From Hondaea fermentalgiana (lineage: Eukaryota > Sar > Bigyra > Thraustochytrida > Thraustochytriidae): a stretch of 64,000 nucleotides of DNA. The translations under genes and the position numbers were made by a program. Numbering within the stretch: the first letter of the stretch is position 1; every line of letters starts with the position of its first letter. The notes under the pieces were generated by a model. It ran no database searches. It was given only the letters and a program-made list of their open reading frames with translations, and was not told the DNA's origin. The stretch spans positions 147,820 to 211,819 of the forward strand of contig NPFB01000084.1 of the NCBI GenBank assembly GCA_014084085.1. The letters are read 5' to 3'. Of the stretch, positions 1-9,465 are shown piece after piece.

Positions 1-463
1 CAGCTCCGCCATTCTGTCAATCAGGCTGTATCATGCTGGGACCAGTGGCACAGGAATCAATTCGTGAAGCGTAGAGATTATCAAAAGAAGGGTGGCCCAA
101 GAAGCAACTCATCAGACTAAAAAGAGTATAAAATTCTTTTTAACCGAATTCCCTCCTTTTCCGTATATAAATAAATCAGATAATTGTCTAACTTAGCCTT
201 TTTTTCCATTTTTTTACCCCCAAAAAATATTTTCAATTGATAGGGAATTTGCCATATAATTCCTTAACTCAGACAATTGTCTAATTTTTATCATAAGACT
301 AGTAATGAGTTTGTGAACGGATAAATGACATTACTCTTCTTGCGATTCGACCTTGGGTAGCCGCACCTTGTGCACGCGCTCGCGGAGAGGTCAAGCACGC
401 ACTCGGGTGAACAAACGGGGGTCGTTTGGACCTGCTGCTGCCGCGCGCGAGGCGGGCTCCGGG
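1..463. other. Intergenic region, AT-rich
   Basis: No supported gene. Positions about 120-300 are strikingly AT-rich compared with the GC-rich surroundings. The reading frame of the downstream gene is open back to about 353 but has no ATG before 464, so the 5' UTR or promoter of the IQ-motif gene probably lies here. Confidence 0.5.
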
Positions 464-3400
464 ATGCCTCACGGACGCAGGTCGAGGCCGGGGCCTGGCG
501 CTGCGAAGCCGCCGCTCAAATTGCCCGTGCTCCGACAGCACGCTGCAAGCGTCACGAATGTAGAGCTCGAGGTACTCGCGTGGCAACGCGCAGACGCAGC
601 GCAAAAACAAGGCAGAGCACGACGCTTGAAGGTGGCGCAGCGCATGCTCGACAACTCGTACGAGAATCAGCATGAACGGAAATTATCCAACGCAGACAGG
701 ATCACAATGCTCCGACGTGCTAAAATGCGCAGGGCGCGTGAGCTCGACAAGGAATCCCTCGAGTTGCAGCGAGTAGCAGAACTTGACGAAATTATCCGCA
801 AAGGTCGACAAGCTGCCGCAGAAGCCATTCAGCGTGCCGAACGTCAAATTGTGCCAGCCCTGCTCGACGCGAGTAAAACCTCTGTCATGCTCACCAAAGG
901 TCCGAGTCTCCACGCTGGCACATACCGAAACGTATCCGAGGTGCAAGACTACCTCAACTCTTTTCGATCTGACTTTGGCAACGATGAGATGGATGATCTT
1001 CAGCCGCCCGCCTTTTTATTCTCCCAAGAGGATGCTCGCAATGTCCCGGCACAAGACGATTCTGATCTCGACGATACCGGCGAGTCCCAAGGTGGCATTT
1101 TTGGACTCACCCAGGCAATGGCCAGTCCAGGATCTGGACCTGCGGTACCCTCAACCCAGGGTCTGGGTCACTTTGCCGGTGGAGACGAGCTTGCTCAAGC
1201 ATCCAATGACTCGCGCCTCGAAATTGCTCGTGAAGGACAACAACATACGCAGTCTCTGGACGCTTCAAAAGCGCCGGCCTACTCAAACCAAGGAAAGTCG
1301 TATCGCAAGTTTCGCAGGCTTGAGATGGAAAGGGTGCATAAACCCAGTGCTGTCGCGCGAGGTCCGGCAGCGACGGCACCGGACACCCGCGTTCCACGCA
1401 TTGGCCGCACGCCACATTTGCCAGAAAACACCAAGCTCATTGCGATTGAATTTGACATTCTCAAAGAAATCTCCGTGCGCGAAGAGCTTGTGAACATTTC
1501 TCGCAAATGCTTTGTTCGTCTCGTGGACACAGTGGAAATTCTTCGGGACCTCCGCCTCAAAATTGATGAGATGCGCTTCACTCGACGTCAGATTCCACCT
1601 GCAATTGACGCAAACGCGGGAAAGAAGAACGACTCGCCAAAGCTGGATCCCCGCATGGTGAAAAGACAACTTATTGCGACGCTCGTTGCGCAAAAGCAGC
1701 GACTTATTGAAATGCAGACCGAGCTCAGGGGTGAGCTTGTTCGGCTTCGTGCGTCAACGAGCAAAGTTGCAAGTGCCATACAGCAATGGCGCAAGGCCGT
1801 GCGCGCGGAGGAAAATCGTCTTGAGCTTGATGCGAGCTTTCCCATATTTGACTGGTTCGGCGTGAACTACCTTGTGAAGATGCAGACCGACATGAGCTTT
1901 TTGGATGGTAAAACTGATCCCCGCGTCGAAAGGGACGAGCACGGTAAATCTTTGACGGCACGCCGCGGGGTGAAGCAGAAAATGACTCGAGCTTCTCTTA
2001 AGCAAGACAGTTGCGTCTCTCTCAAGGCACTCGAGGACAAGTCCAAAAGCTCGTCGAGACAGCTTCAGTACACGGCAAGCATCGCCTTTGAGACACCTGC
2101 GCACACTCTCGTCGGCAAGTGGATCGGTTTCGCTCCAGAAGGGAATCCACTCTTACTCCCGCCCAAGGGCCATGACCCTCTTGCCGATCTTGAACGCTGG
2201 ACAAAGCTAGAGGACGAGCGCCAGGTAGCACAACGCCAGGCGGATATGCGCAAACAAATCTTTTTCGGGTTGCAAACCGGCAAAACTGCGTTGGAGATCT
2301 TTGAGGCCGTTTCTGGGGACAGCAGGCACGCGCCCGCCTCGGAACAAAGTCGGGGTGCGGTCATGACTTCTTTTCGTGCTGGGGCAGGACGGCGTGGTCT
2401 CACGATTGTAATCCATCGCTCGCCCTCCGACTCCACACAGGACGACGTTGACAAGAGCAGGCCCCTTTCTGCTCGAGGATATCATGACCCGGAGCGCCCT
2501 CGATTTTCCGGTCTCGGTCGTTTTCTGGTTTCGCCACGGTTTCAGCTCGATCATGCCGACGACGATGACGACGACGACGACGATGTCGATGATGAAGCGA
2601 GCGGTAAGAAAGCCGAAACGCAAAATGCATCGCCCGGAGAGAATTCTACATCATCATCTTCGGCAGCAGCAGCAGCAGCAGCGGCGGCAGCAGCAGCTGC
2701 CGCAACAAAACGTGTCGCACCTGCGAGCAGGCAACAAAGAGCACCCCTTCAGCCGAACGAATTTCCTGAAACGCGGGGGCGCGCATTCGATTTAGCCTTG
2801 GCCCCCCAAGATCAACCACTCGTGAGTTCTGTCAAGGATCTAAGCGTTGGGGCAGCTTTTTCCGCAATCGCCTCGGAAATTGTCAAAGAAAGCGCAGCCA
2901 TCGAAGAGTGGAAGCTTGAAAAGGCTCGCGAGCAGCAGCGCAAGCTACAAGCATATGACCCGGTGGCCAACACTGTGGCGCGCGGAGGCCGCGACGAGGC
3001 GCTAGATCGCTACTTGGCCAAGCAAGCCGAGCCAGAGGACCGCGAGTCGTTGCGCAAGCGTGCGGAAGACACCTCCGAACGAGAAACCTCTCAGCCCACA
3101 GTCCAGGGAGGGACGCTCACAACTGACACCATAGCAAGCGATGCCAAGACCAAGACTCGAAGCGAGCTTGGCAGTGTAGACCTCGAAGAGCAGCATCTCT
3201 TGCGCACTCGAGGGTTCACCCGCAATCCAGAGGTAAGACGGGCCATTTCCCGTATTGACACGAGCGCAGTAGAAGCGAATCGAGCGGAACGCATGCGGCT
3301 TGAAAGGGAGCTTTCGCATCTTGGTCCAGCGAGACCCTCAATGACGCCAGAGCAGGCGCAAGCGCGCAAGGAGCTCGAGCTCAAGCTGAGCATTTTGCGA

Positions 3401-4150
3401 AGCGGCGTCTCGAGCAAAGTTTTCAATCGCAGACTTTTAGACCTGGATGAAAGCGAAGTGCGGGCCGCCGCGCAAGCCCAAGCTCAGGCAGAAAGAGCAG
3501 CGACGCGAGTGCAGTCGATCGCGCGGATGCACCTGGGGCGAAAGAGCTACCTGGACCTTCTCGATGATGAAAAATATCTTCAAAAGCTTTCGCAAGAAGA
3601 AATGATGGAGCGCAGCGTCGAGGATGTGGCTGCGACAATGATCCAAATGCACTTTCGAGGATTTTTCTGCCGAAAGGAATGTCAGCTGCGTGAGGCGACA
3701 CGGCTAATGAACGAAGAGGCAGAGCGCAAAGCGCGAGAGGAGACAATGCAAGAGGAACTCGAGCGACGCAAGGTCGAAGAGATCCGTGAGCGGGGCCGTC
3801 AGCGTCGACTCGAACTGGCCCAGGCCAAAGAGGCTCGCGCAAAGCAGGACGCGCTCGACGCCGCCGAGAAAGCTCAGGCTGCACGCACCATTTCTCGCAG
3901 TATCAAATTACATGTTGACCACAGTCGCCAAAAGCAGCTCGCGCTGCGAAAGCTTCAAGAGACACGGCAGGACAAGGCCGCGATCGTCATTCAGGCGCAA
4001 ACGAGGGGCTTGCTTGTGCGCCTTCACGCCGCAACCCTGCATGCAAGAGAACGACAGCGTCGACGAGGCGAAGAGGCAAGGCGTCATGCGCGAGAAGAAT
4101 ACGCGCAATTGTATGCCTCGACGCCCCGTGATGAGAACGACCAGAAGTGA
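464..4150 (+). CDS. IQ-motif coiled-coil protein
   Basis: A single-exon frame of 1,228 aa from the first in-frame ATG (464). The frame is open further upstream without an ATG. The protein is charged and rich in Glu, Arg and Ala, with long predicted coiled-coil stretches in the N-terminal third and near the C terminus. Low-complexity tracts occur at about 2560-2600 (poly-Asp) and 2664-2705 (poly-Ala). The last quarter has three IQ-like motifs of the form [VI]Qxxx[RF]xxxxR: around 3505-3540 (VQSIARMHLGRK), 3640-3675 (IQMHFRGFFCRK) and 3985-4020 (IQAQTRGLLVR). IQ motifs normally bind calmodulin or related EF-hand light chains, so a cytoskeletal, centrosomal or ciliary role is plausible but inferred. 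No motor or kinase domain is visible. It converges on the LRR-kinase gene, with only 50 bp between the stop codons. Confidence 0.8.
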   Translation: MPHGRRSRPGPGAAKPPLKLPVLRQHAASVTNVELEVLAWQRADAAQKQGRARRLKVAQRMLDNSYENQHERKLSNADRITMLRRAKMRRARELDKESLELQRVAELDEIIRKGRQAAAEAIQRAERQIVPALLDASKTSVMLTKGPSLHAGTYRNVSEVQDYLNSFRSDFGNDEMDDLQPPAFLFSQEDARNVPAQDDSDLDDTGESQGGIFGLTQAMASPGSGPAVPSTQGLGHFAGGDELAQASNDSRLEIAREGQQHTQSLDASKAPAYSNQGKSYRKFRRLEMERVHKPSAVARGPAATAPDTRVPRIGRTPHLPENTKLIAIEFDILKEISVREELVNISRKCFVRLVDTVEILRDLRLKIDEMRFTRRQIPPAIDANAGKKNDSPKLDPRMVKRQLIATLVAQKQRLIEMQTELRGELVRLRASTSKVASAIQQWRKAVRAEENRLELDASFPIFDWFGVNYLVKMQTDMSFLDGKTDPRVERDEHGKSLTARRGVKQKMTRASLKQDSCVSLKALEDKSKSSSRQLQYTASIAFETPAHTLVGKWIGFAPEGNPLLLPPKGHDPLADLERWTKLEDERQVAQRQADMRKQIFFGLQTGKTALEIFEAVSGDSRHAPASEQSRGAVMTSFRAGAGRRGLTIVIHRSPSDSTQDDVDKSRPLSARGYHDPERPRFSGLGRFLVSPRFQLDHADDDDDDDDDVDDEASGKKAETQNASPGENSTSSSSAAAAAAAAAAAAAATKRVAPASRQQRAPLQPNEFPETRGRAFDLALAPQDQPLVSSVKDLSVGAAFSAIASEIVKESAAIEEWKLEKAREQQRKLQAYDPVANTVARGGRDEALDRYLAKQAEPEDRESLRKRAEDTSERETSQPTVQGGTLTTDTIASDAKTKTRSELGSVDLEEQHLLRTRGFTRNPEVRRAISRIDTSAVEANRAERMRLERELSHLGPARPSMTPEQAQARKELELKLSILRSGVSSKVFNRRLLDLDESEVRAAAQAQAQAERAATRVQSIARMHLGRKSYLDLLDDEKYLQKLSQEEMMERSVEDVAATMIQMHFRGFFCRKECQLREATRLMNEEAERKAREETMQEELERRKVEEIRERGRQRRLELAQAKEARAKQDALDAAEKAQAARTISRSIKLHVDHSRQKQLALRKLQETRQDKAAIVIQAQTRGLLVRLHAATLHARERQRRRGEEARRHAREEYAQLYASTPRDENDQK

Positions 4151-4200
4151 GGCGTATCAACAAATTCTGCATTTGAACCATCGAGCGCTAAATTTTTAGT

Positions 4201-7200
4201 TTATTTTCCCACAAAGAAAGAGTGACGAAGCAAATCTCTCATGCTGATGCGCTCATTTGGATTGCCAACAAGGCACTTGCTCACGGCATCCCTTGCAGCC
4301 TCGATTTCAGAGGGTGTGCCGTTCAAACTTTCGACATATTCTGCCTCAGATTGCTGCCTGATACGCTTGAGACGTTCTTGATCTGGCGCCAGCCATTTCA
4401 TGAGCTCCGCTTTGTCTCTTGTATCGATCAGGTTGTTGTTTCTCTCGTCGAGCAAAAAGAGGTGTGTGCCCGAAAGTAACTGATACAGGAGAACTCCAAA
4501 TCCCCAGACATCCATGGCCGCAGAAGCTCGTAGCGTTTGATCAGCGTTTTCTCTATTGCGAAGATGCCAACGAGCCACTTCAGGCGCAGCATAGCCGAGA
4601 CTGACTTTCTTAGTCACAGGATCGCCAAAGACGGCCGAGGCATCCAAATCAATCAGCTGCCAGTCTTCGTCCTCTGCAGACCTTGCGTCGCGTGACGAAG
4701 CACGCCATGCTTCCGAAACATAGAGTCCGCTTGGATTCGTTGCAAAAGTCGAGGACCGAGAGCTTGACATACGGACAGCATTGCGAGGCTCGACATCTCC
4801 GTGGATGCGTCCGCTTTCGTGCAGTTCCAAAAGGCTTTCTGCAAGCTTTTGTGCAATATGCCGTGCTTTTTGCAGATTGCGTCCCGCAAAGCGCTCTGCA
4901 CTCATGGCCTGAGAAAGAGTACGCGATCCTCGTGGCATGACCAAGCAGAGCTTCTCTTCGTGGTCGCGTCTTGCTTGGGCATCGTCGGGCCACAGCAGCT
5001 GCACGCAGCCCCTTGTTGGTGTCTCGCGGGCCTTGATCTCGCGATCAAATTGCTCTCTCCTGCGCATAATTTTGAGCGCTACAGGACGATCGCTCGCCAA
5101 GACATCAGTCGCGAAGCGCACGACGCATGTTCCGGATTCGTACTCCGGTGGGCCCTCGGGGATGAGATATCGGCCCAAAAAGGTGCCGTATGTCACGGCC
5201 CAACGTCGAGTATTACGGTTCGTGCGCGCAAGGGAGCGAATTGAACGTCCCATGCTATCTTCTGCGTTCATGAGTCGCAGGCCCTGATCCGGGGGAAGGT
5301 GCGCAAAGATGAAATCTCTGCAAAATTCTTCGGGAAGCGCATACTCCGCGCCCCGAGGTCGGCACTGCAACAAGGCGTGCAAGATGGGAATTTGGTGCTC
5401 CTCTGGGATGTTCTCGCCCTCTTCCGTTTGCAGCCACAGCCTGTAGCCTCCAAAATAATCTGTCAATGGGTCGTCCGGGATGACAGCCAGGTATAGGAAC
5501 ACTGCAAAGATGTGTGCATCTTGTCGCGCCAACGCGTGTGCAAATGTAGACCACGTGCCTTGATTATCTGCAAAGATGGTGTAGCAGATTATATCGGCAC
5601 GCTCTGAAGGCGAGAGTGGTCTACGCTCCACTCCGCCATGGCCTCGCTGACCACTGCGACATGACCATAAATCGGCCCACTCCAGGCCTGTGGGTAGCCT
5701 CTGCAAACCTCTGTGCGCGAGTCAGACTTTTGTTCCTTTTTTTTTTCCTCCTTCACTCATTCGGGAGATCTCGACATGAAGTAGAAAATGTAGCATGATG
5801 AAAACGTACTTGATAGAGATGAGTGTCCTGTTCTTTTCCAGCAAGCGAACAAGAGCTGCTTCGCCCTTGAGATCGAACTCATTGTTCTCAATGCTATTTG
5901 CTTGCGTGAGTCGTTGTCCAAGAATTCTCCTGTGCTTCGCGAAGGCCTGGATCTACAAACTTACTCGAGTACCTGAAGCGCGTTGGTTCCAGAGAGAACC
6001 TCTGCAAGTGTGACGGCGCATTGCGGTCCAAGCTTGTTTGATCCAAGACTATGTAAAGAATCGGACTGTCAGCTCACGATAATCTTTTGAGTACCCAATC
6101 TCAGCATTAGGCAAACATAACATGAAGGACAACGTACTTGAGCTCTCTGAGCGTTGTATTTCTTGCGAGTGCTTCAGTCAGCGCTTCAGCGGCCGTATCA
6201 TCAATGTTCGTCTTGTGAAGACTGCAAGAGGGTAGGCCAAAACGCATCAGTTAGTATTGTCGACCTACTCTGTCTTGACTCAACTTGTCTTGTCTTGCCT
6301 TGTCTGCTTCTGCATTGAGCAACCTACCAAAGCGACTTGAGGGAAAGGTTTGACGCCAGGCCTCTTGCCAGTGCTTTGAAGCCCTCTGCGCCAATGGCGT
6401 TATCACCAAGACTGTGATGTGATGCGTGTGTGCTTGTGAGCTTTCTGAAATGCATGATTGCCTGGACGCATGCAAGCACCGCACTTACTCGAGCTTGGAA
6501 AGCGTTCGGTTTTGTTGAAGAGCTTCGCATAGAACCTGTGCGGCAGACATATCGATATTATTTTTACCGAGACTGCGCGCGTGACTCTGTTAGACGAATA
6601 TCTTCGAATGTGGGGAGAGCTTTTCCGATGTTGTATCAACGTACTCCAGCGTAAACAGCGCAGCGTTCTTAAGAAGAGCCCGACCAATAGCTTGGGCGCC
6701 TCGAGGCCCGAAATTGTTTGCTCGAAGGCTATGTATATCGTCAGCCCTGTATACTCTCGTTCCTTGGCCGATCAGCGCCATGACTTACCTGAGAGAGGTG
6801 ATTGATGTATTCTCTTCAAGGGCTATGGCTATGGCTTCTGCGCTTATTGTGTCAAGTTTTGTGAAGTCCAAACTAATTTCAAAGGTAGAGCGCGAAGTTA
6901 GTATACGTTTGCTCGGTGACGCGGTCATTTCAAATCGTACTTGAGTGTCTGTAGCGAGCTCTCTCCTGATATTACGTCAGCAAGCGCTTGGGCTTCAGCT
7001 GAACAAAGTCTCATGCCTTGAAGACTGTTGTTCCGCTCCTTGTTAGGTTACTTCCATATGGGTTAATATATTTGGAACCTGTTCCGCAATTCAACATACC
7101 TGAGCATAACTAGTGCGCACGGTGGACTCATGGCTTTTGCGAAAGCTTCAGCCCCGAGGTTGTCGATTGCAGAGTTCTCGGACAGACTGTAGATTGTCAG

Positions 7201-9243
7201 CAACGTATTTTTGAAAAGAAAAAGGAAAAAAGAAGAGGACACACGAGGGGACTTACTCCAGCGTCCCGAGCGTTTTGCATTCGGCGGCGGCTTGAAAAAG
7301 GGCTTGAGCGCCTTCGTTGCCGACTTTTGCATTTTGTAGGCTTTTTAAATTTGATCGAATTCAAATGTGAGCGTACTCAAGACTTTTTGGCTGATGCGAC
7401 CATGATAACTCACACTACGATCTTGAGAGCCGGGTGCTGAGCAATCGATTTTGCGAGAGCTTGAGCACCCTCGTTACCAATACTGTTGCTCGCAAGACTG
7501 CTCAAATCTTGTCAGTACGTCTCCTATAGAAAGCGGACAAGCAAACAAGTCGTTTGTCTTTCTTATTTGCCCCAGGAATTGCAACGTACTTGAGCTCAGT
7601 CAGCGTGGAAATCTGAGCAAGTCCTTGGGCCAGCGCTTTGGCGCCTTCAGAATTGATCTCATTATTGTTGAGCCTGAGGAGGAATGAAAGAGTCAGATTG
7701 TTTGCTTTGCTTTTGCATGGGGGAGATGTTTCGGCCACGACAGAACTTACGGCATGGAAGAGAGTGAAGCATTCTTGGCCAGTGCCTCGGCAAGAGAGAG
7801 AGCCCCGTCGTCCTTGATGCTATTTCGCGAAAGTCTGCAAAACTAGTTTTTGTCAGCATTTGGGGTTTTACTGACTTAGTATGCAGCCATGACTTACACG
7901 AGGGTCGTAAGTGTAACGTTTTGAGCCAAGGCTCCCGCGAGCGCCTTTGCGCCCGCTGCGCAAATGGAATTGCTCGAGAGACTGGTAACGATGCAAATTT
8001 AGTCTTTGTGTCATTTCACAGGGATCGTGTCTCTTTCTCAACTTACTCGAGCTCGCGCAGAGAGTGATTCTGTGCAAGGGCTTCCGCAAACGCCTCAGCG
8101 CCGACGTCTCCAATCATGTTTGAACCAAGGCTGGTCAAGATATCGTCATTGCAAATGTGAGTAAGCTTGCATTATTTGGACATGCGCGAATCTTTCCGTA
8201 CCTGCATGTGGCAAGCGCAGCATGTCCAGCCAAAGCTCTTGCCAACGCTTGTGCGCCGGATGTCCCAATCACATTCGAGGAGAGGCTTTTTTGGTGCGAC
8301 CGTCAGTGTTCAGGTTAGGTTCCTCAAAGTGACGTATGCCTGCGAGGAACGTACGTGAGTACCTGGAGGGCGTGATTTTGACCGAGCGCGTTTGCCAAGG
8401 CCTGCGCGCCAGCGTCGCCGATACGGCTATCGGAGAGACTGTAATTCGCGGCGCGCGCGTTAGCTTTGAGACGTTGCCAGCCGAGCGATTGTTTTAAAGA
8501 CGTACTTTATGGCTGTGAGCGTGGTGCTCTGGGCAATCGGCGACGCGAGGGCGAGGGCGCCTGAATCACCAAGGCCATTGCTGCAGAGCCTGTGAAATTT
8601 AACGAGGTCAGATGTGCGCGACGTCACCACCGTTTAGGTCTTGCGTCGACTTACGTCAATGAAGCTAGGCTGCGATTCATAGTCAAGCCTCTCGCAAGCG
8701 CTTCGATGCCTTGGGCATCGAAACGGTAGACCAGAATGCTGTCATTGTGACGTTAGTTAGGATATAGCAAGCTTGAGGCGCATAAAGACGCGATGATCAA
8801 CTCACGCAAGACTTTCGAGTGCCGTGCTCTCGGCAAGAGCTTCGGCCAGGGCCTGAGTACCTGCATCGCCAAGAGCTCTGCCATCGTTGCATTCGAGGCT
8901 GTTGTTGTGCGTCGTGCGTGGGCAAGTGAGCGAGAACTTGTTCGTTTCCTTTCCTCCTCAAATCATCATCCAGCAAAGTACAACGAGTTTGCCATCGATG
9001 AATAACGTACTAAATATCTCTTTGTCCCTCGACGATCTGCTCGAGGGCGCGGCCCACGCCGTAGGGGAAATCGTTGAGCGCGAGAAGGTTGTCCTCGAGC
9101 TCGTCCGCGTCGGAGACACTTTCTTGCTCCTCGTGGTCATCGACGGGAATGCCGATCGCCGCGGAGCGGTTCGCGGTCGGTGGCACGACTCGCGTCTGGC
9201 GCCTTCGCGCGGCGCGTCTCAGTCGTTGCGCAAGGTTCCACAT
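4201..9243 (-). CDS. LRR(RI-type)-protein kinase fusion, 22 exons
   Basis: I assembled 22 exons on the minus strand: 9243-9011, 8898-8806, 8738-8655, 8589-8506, 8438-8355, 8285-8202, 8130-8047, 7981-7898, 7834-7751, 7673-7590, 7497-7414, 7340-7257, 7186-7100, 7024-6941, 6872-6789, 6728-6645, 6572-6489, 6411-6328, 6221-6138, 6048-5965, 5893-5810, 5710-4201. All introns are phase 2 with GT-AG ends, and the total is 1,144 aa. Exon 1 is basic then acidic. The next 20 exons (18 of 84 nt, one of 87, one of 93) each encode one ribonuclease-inhibitor-type LRR (LxxNxIGxxGAxALAxAL). The last exon holds a kinase-like domain: VALK lysine (about residue 856), catalytic loop HGDVEPRN (about 944) in place of HRDLKPEN, DLD in place of DFG (about 996) and an APE motif. 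The Lys, catalytic Asp, loop Asn and metal Asp positions are kept, so activity is possible. A recognisable Gly loop is missing. The ATG at 9345 is an alternative start. Confidence 0.88.
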
Positions 9244-9465
9244 GCTGTCTGTCTCGTTGTTTCTCGCGTCGATTGGGGGTTGGGGGCGGGGGGCGAACGG
9301 GCGAACGTGCTGGCAATTTTTTTGATTGTGCGATTGTGCACACACGGATTCGCGGCGCTGCGCGATTTGTCCGAAAAAAGAAGAGAGAAAAACAAGAGAA
9401 AACTATAAATGCGGGAAAGAAAATCTTTCGTCCTTTGCTTGGATGGAGTAGGACTATACGTAGTA

